Assembly (NCBI GenBank): GCA_010909725.1
Contig: JAACMV010000007.1
Location: 806,001 to 870,000, forward strand
Origin: Picochlorum sp. 'celeri'
Taxonomy: Eukaryota; Chlorophyta; Trebouxiophyceae
Length of the DNA: 64,000 nt
Reading direction: 5' to 3'
A program made the translations under genes and the position numbers. A model generated the notes under the pieces. That model was given only the letters and a program-made list of their open reading frames with translations, searched no databases and was not told where the DNA came from. Below are positions 52,828-62,614 of this stretch, piece by piece; position 1 is the stretch's first letter; every line of letters starts with the position of its first letter.

Positions 52828-54444
52828 TTACGTAATACGAACATCACCATCTATTTCATCACCTCGTCCGATAATTTTCAGACTCTCATTTGAATGTCCA
52901 AAAAGAAACTTCTTAGACAGGTGGCTGCAACCCCACAGGATTAGGGTCCCCAACACTGTACACTCGTCACACAAATACCCCAGAGCTTCCTCAGATATGA
53001 GTCGACACCAGCTTACGTCCAATGACTCGAGGCTTTTCTTTCGGTACGCGACCAGAGCGTCGATAGCTGCACCGGTGAGGTGCTTCACCCCATTGAGATT
53101 TAATTTTTGAATTTCACAATGCTGGGCAAGTTGGGCAACCGCATCATCATGGACCAAGGCACACCGTTTCAACGAGACCGACACAAGGTTGGGACAATTC
53201 TTTCCCATTTCAATCACACCTTTCGAAGAAATACTGCAATGGTCCAACACAATAGTATCCAACTTTGGGTGGTGCAGCGAAATGCGCTCGAGGCCAACAT
53301 CAGAAAGTCCAGTACAATGGGCTACAGAGAGGCGTTTCAATCCTTTCAATCCATCCAGCGCCCCACTTATCACCAGATCATCATTGAAATCTATAATGCC
53401 ATCTAACGAAATCGATTCCAACTGATCCAAACGCTTGCATGCAGCCGAAAGGCAATTCCTTGGGATACCACAGCACCATGATATGTCTAAGGAGTGTATC
53501 TTCGGAGCTACCTCTGGCAGCATCTCGACAACTCTGCCTTCTATTCTTGAACACTTTGGTATTCCAAAAATCTGCAACTCATGTGCCTTCTCGAGAAGCA
53601 TGAGACACCCTGCATCTGTCAACCTATAGGCTCCTCCCAAAACAAGATGGGTTAGCCTTGACAGGTTTGCCTCCTCTGTCAAAGATTTCGCAACTGCATC
53701 CGTCATCCCTCGACCACATAATCCCATATGAATTGTTTCTAAAGATGGAGACTCAAGTGCTTGCAACAGGCCCTCCAAAAGAACGTCCTCTTCAATTCCC
53801 GAGCAATCAGGCACAGACAGCCATGAATTGACATGTTTTGTAAACAGCCTAAATGCATCGGGCGACATGCATCGACGCTTGCAGACCTCATCTGCCAATT
53901 GAGACCTAACATCGTCAGGTATCCCCCATAATGACTCAACATACTCAATTAGTCGGGTCACGAGACCCAGACTAACATCCTTGAGTTTCTCTACACAGTC
54001 TCCATGACGAGGCCCTGACAATGGATCCCTCGACGGCTTCCATCCTTCATATGCATAGGTACTTTTCTTCTTATTATCTCGACCAGAGTTCATTATTTTT
54101 TCTTCCCTCTTTGCTTTTGCTTCAGAACGAGCATCCGCCAACTGAACTGCAGTTGACCAAGGCCCCAGACTCCGTGCATGCTCCCCACCAACATGCACAT
54201 CATTTTCCATATTTCCTCCGTCACCCTCTCCGCCAGTGTCAAATGTGGCAAAGTGAGCAGCTCGTCTCCGCGCCACCTCCGCCATACTATCCTTCATTCG
54301 CTGCCGACGATCCTGAAGCTCTGCAGCTATTTGCTGGCCCTCATCATGATGTCTACGCTTCGTCCTCCCGCCATTCCCATTCCCTGGACCAGTCGAAGGT
54401 CCTGGGATATCTTCTCCTTCTTCTTCTCTGATGTGCTGTCCCAT
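52828..54444 (-). CDS. RAD7/AMN1-like leucine-rich repeat protein
   Basis: A 538-residue protein. Residues 1-140 are charged and disordered. A helical region (SLWGIPDDVRSQLADEVCKR) precedes a ladder of Cys-containing leucine-rich repeats such as LTHLVLGGAYRLTDAGC, LKRLSVAHCTGLSDVGL, LDTIVLDHCSISSKGV and LESLDVSWCRLISEEAL. The layout is that of yeast Rad7 (nucleotide excision repair) and the related AMN1/F-box LRR proteins. No F-box is evident. ATG at 54444 is the first in frame. Stop is 24 nt from the convergent coiled-coil gene stop. Confidence 0.75.
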   Translation of the reverse strand: MGQHIREEEGEDIPGPSTGPGNGNGGRTKRRHHDEGQQIAAELQDRRQRMKDSMAEVARRRAAHFATFDTGGEGDGGNMENDVHVGGEHARSLGPWSTAVQLADARSEAKAKREEKIMNSGRDNKKKSTYAYEGWKPSRDPLSGPRHGDCVEKLKDVSLGLVTRLIEYVESLWGIPDDVRSQLADEVCKRRCMSPDAFRLFTKHVNSWLSVPDCSGIEEDVLLEGLLQALESPSLETIHMGLCGRGMTDAVAKSLTEEANLSRLTHLVLGGAYRLTDAGCLMLLEKAHELQIFGIPKCSRIEGRVVEMLPEVAPKIHSLDISWCCGIPRNCLSAACKRLDQLESISLDGIIDFNDDLVISGALDGLKGLKRLSVAHCTGLSDVGLERISLHHPKLDTIVLDHCSISSKGVIEMGKNCPNLVSVSLKRCALVHDDAVAQLAQHCEIQKLNLNGVKHLTGAAIDALVAYRKKSLESLDVSWCRLISEEALGYLCDECTVLGTLILWGCSHLSKKFLFGHSNESLKIIGRGDEIDGDVRIT

Positions 54445-54736
54445 GCCTATGGCCAAGTGACATAAAAAGAGTCTTGAGAGGACGTGGGTGGGTATGCGCC
54501 CAAATCACTCAAGATTGACAGCAAATCAACTGCTACACACTGTAACCCTCTCCGTTTCTGTTAAAAAATAGGATGAAGAACAATTCGACGCATGGTATCA
54601 CCAGCATGTGGTCCATGTTTTTCAAAACCTTCCGTATTTAAGTTCATCTTACATTCGGACTTTCTTTTTGACGTATCACCCCAGCAAGACGTGCTGATCC
54701 TGCGTCTCGGAGACTGAAGTATCAAATTTGTCAAAA

Positions 54737-56207
54737 ATGGATCTGGAAAGGGTTTTTGTATACCTCTGTGGCATTCTTGCCATTTCCTGGGCAGGAGGGG
54801 TGCAGGCATTGTATGATCCCTCTGGACCTGTGACCGATCTGACTCCGACGACGTTTGATTCAAAGATCAAACAGGGTGTCTGGATGGTTGAATTTTATGC
54901 CCCTTGGTACGATGCCTGGTAACTCTGTTTGATAATGTGACTGCGTGCGGGATTTCTCAAGACGCTTCTGTGTCTCCACAGGTGTGGTCACTGTCAGCAG
55001 CTCAAGCCTGAATACGTAAAATTGGCCAAGGCACTTTCCGGAGTTGTCAAGGTGGGCGCTGTAAACGCTGATGAGCATGGCGAGCTTGCTCAGCGATACC
55101 AAATTAAAGGGTTCCCGACGATCAAACTCATGTACAGTGATGCATCTGGAAAGATCAAGGCAGTTGACTACACTGGAGGTAGGACAGCATCTGATATGGC
55201 ATCTTGGGCTATGAGTCAGGCGAATAAAATTGTTTTGGGACGTTTGGGACAAAAGAGTTCTTCCTCCTCTTCTCGATCGGGAGGTAGTACGAGCGGATTT
55301 TATGCCGGAAGTGATGTGATTGATTTGACAGACTCAAACTTCCATTCTCTCGTCACTAAAGGGGATGACATGTGGTTTGTTGAATTCTACGCCCCATGGT
55401 GTGGACATTGCAAAAATCTCAAGCCACATTGGGTTGGATTGGCAGGGTCTGTCAGAGGGAAAGTAAAGGTTGGTGCAGTGGACTGTACGCAGCATCAGCA
55501 AACATGTTCAGAGTATGGTGTGCAAGGATTCCCTACCATCAAGTTCTTTGGATCGAACAAGGATCGCCCAGAGGATTATAATGGTCCACGCGAGGAAGGT
55601 GATTTGGTGAATTTTGCCAACGATAAATGGTCTAGAAATCAGCCTCCTCCAGAGGTTCGTGAGCTGACAGATGCCAATGTGTGGGTGGATCATTGCCTGG
55701 GTGATGGCCAGGACGCTGCGCCGAAGCAGATTTGTCTCGTAGCGTTCCTTCCACATATTTTAGATTCTAAAGCAGATGGAAGGAATAGATATATCTCAAT
55801 GTTGAAGGAGATTTCCCTTTCATACAAGGAGCGACCATTTTCATGGTTCTGGGTGCAGGGAGCAGCCCAGAGCAACCTTGAAGAGGCCCTCGGCGTCGGG
55901 TACGTTGTCATACCATTGCATTACGTTTTGATTACGATTTTGAGTGTCAACATGTGTTCATTGCAGGGGATACGGATATCCAGCATTTGTTGCATTAAAC
56001 CCGACAAAGGAAAAGTATGCATCACTGAAGAGTGGGTTTGAGAAGGAGCATGTCAAAGAGTTTATGGACAATGTGCGAAGAGGACAAGAGCCAGTAGTGT
56101 CAACATCGGGTGATATTAAAGAAATAAAGACGATTGATGCATGGAATGGGCAAGATGAAGAAGAAATTATGGAGGAAGAGTTTAGCCTTGAGGATCTTGG
56201 CTTGTGA
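54737..56207 (+). CDS. PDIA6: Protein disulfide isomerase A6 (P5-type)
   Basis: ER thiol oxidoreductase. Exons 54737-54906, 54982-55899 and 55967-56207 (introns 75 and 67 nt), 442 residues; human PDIA6 is 440. A signal peptide (VYLCGILAISWAGGVQA) precedes two thioredoxin domains, each with APWCGHC; the first intron cuts the Trp codon of the first active site. GFPTIK follows in both. A Ser-rich linker lies between, and the third, redox-inactive domain has FSWFWVQGAAQ and LGVGGYGYPAFVALN as in PDIA6. The acidic C-terminus ends EDLGL with no KDEL-type signal. Confidence 0.95.
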
Positions 56208-56325
56208 TTGCGTCTTGCATGCTGCATATCGTTGTTCTTGCATCTTGTAAATTCAATTTACAGACTAATATAATATAATAAGGCGTCAAAAATCCCGTGG
56301 AGTTTGACTGACAACTATGAAGCAT

Positions 56326-57023
56326 TTAGAAAAGGCCCTTCTTCTTCTTTGGAGCAGCCTTTTTCCCAGCAGCGGTCTTTGGCACATCTCCGCTTCCACC
56401 GTAGAATGGAGTATCTTTCAAGGCAGTCTCATATCCAGCATAACCACGGGAGTCCTTGGCAGATGCTTCGGCCATGAACTCAGAGAATCCTGGGTCGATG
56501 GCATTCAATGCAAAGTATCCTCCAACAACTGCAGCAACTGATACTGGGAGGGCAAGCACCTTGATATCAAAGGCATCTGGGTCACCAGCGTTCTGGTTTT
56601 TGCGTGGCGCCTTTGTTGCAGAGGATGAAGTCTTCGCAGCAGGGGCTGGTTCAGTTCCCTTGACAAAGTTCTTCACATCTGGTTGCTGAAGGACGACTTT
56701 GGCCTCTGCGGCTGGAGCAGATACCAAAAGAGTGGCGGCAGCAAATCCAGACAGGAGAGTTTTCGTGACGGTAATCGCGGCGTTTTCCTCTGCAAATGCA
56801 CCAGACGACATTACAACTTGTGGATAATGTGCTCATCTCAGTGAAGCGCAATGCGCCACAATGCTGGGACGATCAACCCCGATCAGCGACCAACATATAA
56901 AAATCAGATTGAAAATAGCATATACGCACTTTGGGCGGAAGCAACAACGGATACTCGTCCGCGCTGTGGTCCAGCAACCCTCTGTGGGGCAGCAACAAAG
57001 GACTTTTGGATAGTAAGCTGCAT
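56326..57023 (-). CDS. Plastid thylakoid-targeted small membrane protein
   Basis: Exons 57023-56930 and 56816-56326 (113-nt intron), 194 residues. Exon 1 encodes a transit peptide (MQLTIQKSFVAAPQRVAGPQ then RGRVSVVASAQ). It is followed by a thylakoid-type signal (KTLLSGFAAATLLVSAPAAEA) with an AxA-like cleavage site. The mature part has a Pro/Ala/Lys linker, one membrane helix (VLALPVSVAAVVGGYFAL) and ends with GYETALKDTPFYGGSGDVP and a Lys-rich tail. I recall similar proteins only in photosynthetic algae and cannot name it. The two-part leader is a strong sign of a plastid. Confidence 0.75.
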
Positions 57024-57290
57024 TTTAACGATGATCCCGAAAATTACAGTAATAAGACTATATAATTGTTGATTGACGGGCAAGATGGCCTGAATCATGG
57101 TTGTACGTGGTTCTCGCGATGTTGGTTTCGATGCGTCGTCGCCAGCGAAAGATGCTCACACCCACCGTCAGGCAGTGTCTTTGACTGGGCCGTATGACCG
57201 GCTCTCTCACCCATCTTGGTGCTCTCAGTATGGCTTGTTCATATCCCATCGCCGGATCGATCAGTGGCTTTCCAGTGGCCATACACTGGA

Positions 57291-58988
57291 TTACGTGGTT
57301 GAAGATGGTACCCATATACAATGGACAAGACCGGCGGCATTTCCATACGCAAGCCACTGCCCTTTTGCCTGAGAGCGACTAGCTGGTCGTTTGGAAAACT
57401 TGAGGCACAATATCGCCTGCGCTATGTCAGTCATCTCGCCCATCGTCTGCTTCATTGCCTCCTTCCTATCGCCTGCCCTTCCGCTCGAAAGACCCCCGAA
57501 AGGCTTCCATTCCATCAGATCTTTCGTGCTTTTGATACAGAATGTGTTCTTCCCTTCACACCATAACCCAACCAGAGGCATGTGCGGAGTATCCTGTCGA
57601 CGTTTTGATGCATATATATATTTTGAATCATGCATGATACCTACAACGCCATCCTCCCCTGCATACGCTATCGTTTCATTCTTTTCCGACGTCAACACCG
57701 ATGGCTCTGATGCATCAATTGCCCACATTGCCCCTGGAAGGTTCCCTCTCCATGTAATCAAACTAATCGGTCGACCAGACTTTAATTGGCGTTTCATCGC
57801 CTCTGGTTCCATCAAAAATCCTCTCACAGTACCATCTTCCAGCGCCATCATGATTCCCAAAGGATGACACGTCCAACACATGTCTTGGATGGTAAACGAC
57901 GTCCCTGTCTTCACGGAGACGCGCGGGTGGTATTCATGTCTCGAATCCCAAATATTCAAAACACTTTCATCACCAACTGTTGCAAACGCATATCTCTCTA
58001 TCCCTTCTCCTTCACACGCAGCATCGCGATGACTCGAGGCCGTGTTGCTACACGATGGAAACCACAAAGCTGCTGACAGCGGCAACACATCGGATGGGAA
58101 ATATTGAATTACCTTCATGCTGATTCCCTTCATACCACCCTCCTGTTCATCTATAATCTTTATAATAGACACACATCCATCCTGATACCCAACCAAGAGG
58201 AGATCATAGGGCGCATGAGGCAGCCAATCCACCGTGCATGGAAGGCTCCCATCCACATGACCAGCTGGCACCTCTGCAATCGGATCCACAGCATACATGG
58301 ACGGAGCACACTCCTCACCAATCCTTGTATTCTTCGGAACATCCCATATACAAACCCTTCCATCCCCCAAAACAGCAGCAAGCAACCCTATTCGCCCATC
58401 CACCATACTCTCTACCGCTGGACACCAGCACACTGACCATGTCACACCACCCTCATGCATAATAGCCATCTCCACCTCTGGAACAGTACGTGTATTTTTG
58501 ATACTCTCATCCTTCACCCTCCACACCTGAATCGACGCTTCCCCATGATACGCCCGACCAAACTCATGCACATGCTGTCCTCTGGGATGGCACCCCACAG
58601 CCAAACATGTCATCTCCTCATCATACGGAGACCAGTCCATTGTCCACACCATCCCACCACAGTCCATCAAATATGACGGCACCTTATTCTTCTTACATGT
58701 GATCATACCACCGTGAACAGATGCCAAGGGCTCCAGCTCAACCGTCGAACTAGGACCCACCCGAACAGTCTTTGTAGTATTCTCCTCTCCATCTATATCC
58801 TCATCCAATCTATCCCTACAGACAAAAAATTCAAATACAACATCTGATCACGATGGAAGAGAGGTATCGTTGTGTCTTGTATTCAGTGTCAATTTAAAAC
58901 ACGAAACCCACCTCTTCAGCAAAGACACTCGACAGGCCTCCCACGTATCATACCCCCGAGGCAGAAACAAAGAATTCTCAGTACTCAT
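57291..58988 (-). CDS. GTF3C2: TFIIIC WD40 subunit, GTF3C2-like
   Basis: Exons 58988-58912 and 58815-57291 (96-nt intron), 533 residues. The protein forms a WD40 propeller opening with CGGMVWTMDWSPYDEEMTCL and VGCHPRGQHVHEFGRAYHG, then IQVWRV, GGVTWSVCWCPA, GDGRVCIWDV and VLNIWDS. The GG-VW-x-DW-x-P and CL-AVG-HP blocks resemble GTF3C2, the RNA polymerase III factor subunit, and plant relatives. Blade motifs are clear but the paralogue choice is moderate. Divergent from the mTERF gene with 227 nt between ATGs. Confidence 0.75.
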
Positions 58989-59215
58989 ATTAATTCTAAT
59001 ATATAGTATTATTATTTGAGCATGCCATGCTACTCCTTGGGGCAAACACTTGTCACCGTGGTATTCAAATTCCATTGCATTTTATTTCCGTACCCGGCCA
59101 TTTAGTACAAACATATGGGCCCCATGCATGGGGTCTTTTGAATTCAACACGCTGTTCTTCAAAATTAATATCCATACTAGTAGTGGTAGTAAAGGAGACG
59201 AGAAAGATCAGGACG

Positions 59216-60021
59216 ATGGCCTTCTCGTGGGCGGCATGCCATGCTGCCTTGAGACCTCACAGAGCAGCAATACACGTCTATGCCGAGTCCAAATCTGATA
59301 GAAAAAGCACTGGACTATTACGATCAGGTTTGTTTCCTTGCTAGTATATTCAAACGCAATTCAAGAAAGAACCATGGCTATTATTATGTCGAATACCATG
59401 CAGCTCTGAAAGGATCCCCAAAGGGCTCAAATTTGACAGCCATATCCTTGGCGAATCGACTAAAGGACCTCGGTATTACACAGGAACCAGAAATTAGGAG
59501 AATTGTGGACATTATGACAAATCCAAACTCTCTCTATGGCACTAAAAGTGGTCGGCAACCAGTCAATCCATATGTATGTGGTTGAATAATACAAACCTTT
59601 CATCATCATCATTGATTAATCTGTATGAAAGAATAATAATCCAAGACACAACAATGATTCATTCTTTTTTTGATAAAAGTTTCATTCATGTGTGTAGGCT
59701 AGGAATGTGAGTGTGAATGAAGTAGACCAGGTTGTTGGATACTTAACAGAAGAGGTGGGGTTTTCAAACACGAGTGTGCAGCAACTTGTGCAATCCTTCC
59801 CACAGATTCTGTGCTATTCAGTCGATGAGAGGCTCCGCCTCTTGGTAGACTATCTGGTCGAGTCTGTTGGTATTCCTCAGGATGATGTTCGAGCAATTCT
59901 TCTGAAACGACCCACTCTGTTTGGTCTTCAAAAGGGACAGTTGGAGCAAATGTTGGGATTCCTGCTGAACAATGGAACACCAATGGAAGATATTATAGCC
60001 ATGCTGGAGACAAGTCTGTAA
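59216..60021 (+). CDS. mTERF-repeat protein, organelle-targeted
   Basis: mTERF proteins bind nucleic acid in plastids and mitochondria and control organelle gene expression. Exons 59216-59327, 59404-59573 and 59698-60021 (introns 76 and 124 nt), 201 residues, short for the family. Exon 1 encodes a transit-like leader (MAFSWAACHAALRPHRAAIH). The repeats read EVGFSNTSVQQLVQSFPQIL and SVGIPQDDVRAILLKRPTLFG, with the mTERF proline spacing. A downstream ATG at 59280 opens the same later frame, but only the 59216 start gives a 76-nt intron of standard size and a leader. The 3' end of this gene is duplicated at 62.1-62.5 kb. Confidence 0.8.
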
Positions 60022-60130
60022 GGATATCAGTAGTAGTGGTCATAGTAGCGTCAATCCTTTGTGTCTCAATGATGAGATATCACACCATGATGCACTGCAA
60101 CGACAGTGCCGTGAGGGTCATCGTCGTTGC

Positions 60131-60148
60131 CATGCTTAATTAAGCATG
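60131..60148. repeat. 18-nt perfect palindrome after mTERF
   Basis: CATGCTTAATTAAGCATG is its own reverse complement. The duplicate copy at 62426-62443 has one change (CATGCTTCATTAAGCATG), so only the copy next to the intact gene is perfect. Confidence 0.9.
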
Positions 60149-60221
60149 ATTTATAAACCATAGATAGTATTCCAAGTAGATGATATCACCTATTGTCAAA
60201 TTGTTAAAAGAAGATCAGTGA

Positions 60222-60514
60222 ATATCGCAGCTAGGACCCGACCATCCACACCCACACACACACACAGCCTCTCCAGCCTCGTCCGCACTACAACGCCCAT
60301 TCGGCAAACATGCAGACGTATCACATCCAGCAACCCCTCGAAGAACCACGTGGCCCAAAAACTTGTAGACATTCAACCCATCAATATCCGGACGAATTTC
60401 CGATTCATACGGAGCATCGAGCGTGATGTTAAACCGGGTAATATTCACAACCACTTCATTCCCACTGTATGACACCTCTACAGGACTGGTACTCACACTG
60501 GTCCAACAGAAGCA
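60222..60514 (-). pseudogene. Inverted partial copy of the EGF-repeat gene at 62.6-64 kb
   Basis: On the minus strand this segment matches 63196-63485 of the EGF gene with about seven substitutions by eye. It encodes the end of the N-domain (SPVEVSYSGNEVVVNITRFN) and the first EGF module (CLPNGRCSADEAGEAVC), and is open through the match. It begins exactly where similarity to the mTERF 3' flank ends (60224/60225) and has no exon signals of its own. A small deletion near 60505 marks the other end. Most substitutions are silent. Confidence 0.85.
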
Positions 60515-60967
60515 GACAAAGAGTTCAGAGTCATGTGAGCAGGTGCGAAAGACGAACCGATATCATCAATCACGACCAGCGCGGATGAAAAGGGATGCGA
60601 TTGCTCATGAACACGATGTGGAGGAGAGTGAGTGAAAGGATGATGCAACTGGGGAGGATCTGCATTGCATGCTCTGGCTGGGGTGCAATGCGGATCTCAG
60701 CCACGTGGCTGCTGCCCTGGCGGAAGATGAAACGCTGCTTTAGATATTGATGATACCCGTGTGTTGTTCTAGTGCAATGATACGTTTGATTTGCGGTGTG
60801 ACATGTGTCGCGCCTATTTTTTTACCTGTATTTTATACAGGTCTATAATATAGAATTTTTTTCTGGAGTTTCAAGACTTGCTGCTGATGCTTTGCCGGGG
60901 TGATACGATGTTGATTGGTCTGATACGTTGTGAAGGAATTGTTTCCTTTTTTACATTGCTGAAATAA
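60515..60967. other. Intergenic region
   Basis: About 450 nt without a gene. A perfect inverted repeat, ACCTGTAT-TTT-ATACAGGT, is at 60824-60842. It lies after the stop of the Cys-rich gene on the minus strand. Confidence 0.35.
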
Positions 60968-61807
60968 TTATACTTGGCATGATGCCATCATGTGATGTGG
61001 AAGTATGGCGAGCCAAATCATGACTAATGACGTAAAAATCATGGAACCAGGCAATACTACACTTGATGATGATGATGGTGGAGCTGATGGCTCTGTGGTC
61101 GCGTTTAACGCATCTGCTGAAAAAGCCGACGACGAAGACGTTAATTTCTTGCACATATCACTGCCGACGAGTTTGTAGCCTGGCTGGCAGGAAAAACCAT
61201 CGTCAAAACAAGAGGATACCCCCACAGGGCACATTGTACATACTCCATCTTTCGAGCCATAGAAGCGATAGTTTCCATCCGTATCGTACTTGTTACTTTG
61301 ACATTCATACCGTGGACATTTGGAAGCATTACCATCACATTTAACGCAGGTATCCTGAGAGCATTTCTGACACTTTTGCTGTACAAGTCCATACCCAACA
61401 CTGCACTCCTGGCAAGAGGTGCTATTGCATACATCGCAGTTTCGGACAGGGCACTTAATGCATCGCTTTCTATCATTACTGAGTCTGTATCCAAGCTCGC
61501 AATCAAAGCATGTATCAGGATGGTCCTTGATAGCACAGTTTTCAATATTTATGTAGTATCGGTTGCATTTGTTCACATTGTCGTTGCATTCACCACATTT
61601 TGGATCCTTGCATTTCCCACATTTTGTATCGTTTTGTAAAAGGCCATATCCAATCTCACATCTTGTCAGGCATATTCCATTAAGGTCGAAGCAGCAGAAC
61701 TCTACGGCACGATCTCCAGTATTATAGCAGTCAGTGGCCAAGGCACGATGCGCATGTGCTATAAATATTAAAATCAGAATATTAAGGATGCAGCCTCCCG
61801 AGTACAT
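60968..61807 (-). CDS. Cys-rich furin-like-repeat surface protein, probably GPI-anchored
   Basis: A 279-residue protein. Signal peptide (CILNILILIFIAHAHRALA), then about 190 residues of CxxC-rich repeats such as CGKCKDPKCGECNDNVNKC, CIKCPVRNCDVCNSTSCQEC and CQKCSQDTCVKC, like furin-type or variant-surface-protein modules of protists. A Ser/Ala stalk (SSSSSV) and a hydrophobic C-terminus fit a GPI signal. Several N-glycosylation sites occur. ATG at 61807 is the first in frame and starts the signal peptide region. The gene lies between the two copies of the mTERF tail. Confidence 0.78.
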   Translation of the reverse strand: MYSGGCILNILILIFIAHAHRALATDCYNTGDRAVEFCCFDLNGICLTRCEIGYGLLQNDTKCGKCKDPKCGECNDNVNKCNRYYINIENCAIKDHPDTCFDCELGYRLSNDRKRCIKCPVRNCDVCNSTSCQECSVGYGLVQQKCQKCSQDTCVKCDGNASKCPRYECQSNKYDTDGNYRFYGSKDGVCTMCPVGVSSCFDDGFSCQPGYKLVGSDMCKKLTSSSSAFSADALNATTEPSAPPSSSSSVVLPGSMIFTSLVMIWLAILPHHMMASCQV

Positions 61808-62104
61808 GGCACTATAGCGAACACGATGCTGCCGTGTATTTGATACTCGAACGCTGGACACAGACGAATCGTCAAGGGTTTATACAGTGAAGTGCTGTTT
61901 AATCATGAAAGAGATGATCTTTCATTCGATTGGATTTGTTTCGGGATACGTGTGGCGCGAATACGCAAAGCGCCATTTGATATGCCGCGGCATGCATGAC
62001 GTCATGCACGTCGAAGTTGTGATCAGGCTGTGCCCACATCTGGGCTGGACAGCACATAGATACCTGTCTGGCCTGGGCCAGTTTAAAGCGAAGAACACGT
62101 ATCG

Positions 62105-62520
62105 GCATATATATGTGGTTGAATACAAACCTTTCATCATTGATTATTATCCTCAGGATGATGTTCGAGCAATTCTTCTGAAACGACCCACTCTGTTTGG
62201 TCTTCAAAAGGGACAGTTGGAGCAAATGTTGGGATTCCTGCTGAACAATGGAACACCAATGGAAGATATTATAGCCATGCTGGAGACAAGTCTGTAATGT
62301 ACTCTGAGGATATCAGTAGTAGTAGTAGTAGTAGTCATAGTAGCGTCAATCCTTTGTGTCTCAATGATGAGATATCACACCATGATGCACTGCAACGACA
62401 GTGCCATGATGGTCATCGTCGTTGCCATGCTTCATTAAGCATGATTGATAAACCATAGATAGTATTCCAAGTAGATGATATCACCTATTGTCAAATTGTT
62501 AAAAGAAGATCAGTGAATAT
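62105..62520 (+). pseudogene. Duplicated mTERF 3' end with internal deletion
   Basis: 62113-62147 matches the start of intron 2 of the mTERF gene (GTGGTTGAATA ... CTTTCATCAT). It then jumps to the middle of exon 3: 62149-62297 repeats the last about 50 codons, with no difference seen, and 62298-62520 repeats its 3' flank with small indels. About 258 nt (roughly 59618-59875) are missing. The longer open frame from 61887 through this copy is a chance fusion. Confidence 0.88.
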
Positions 62521-62614
62521 ATAGTGGTTGTACCGGTCGCGTGACCACGGCGTGGTACTTTTGGACCGCGTGTTTTTTATTTGAATGGAGACTATGCTTC
62601 GTGATTTTTAAGCA

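Noticed and set aside
56208..56290. Extra final exon for PDIA6 to supply a KDEL
   Set aside because: A GTGATT donor and TTTACAG acceptor exist, but the joined frame gives a stop after two residues, not a retention signal.
57391..57867. 158-codon plus-strand frame
   Set aside because: Antisense to the WD40 gene, whose blades are intact.
59280..59585. Alternative mTERF start at 59280 with no first intron
   Set aside because: The frame continues, but the 59216 start with a 76-nt intron gives a transit-like leader and the standard intron size.
61887..62297. 136-codon frame ending in mTERF sequence
   Set aside because: The N-terminal part has no similarity to mTERF and the frame runs from unrelated DNA through intron remains into the duplicated exon. 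A chance fusion.
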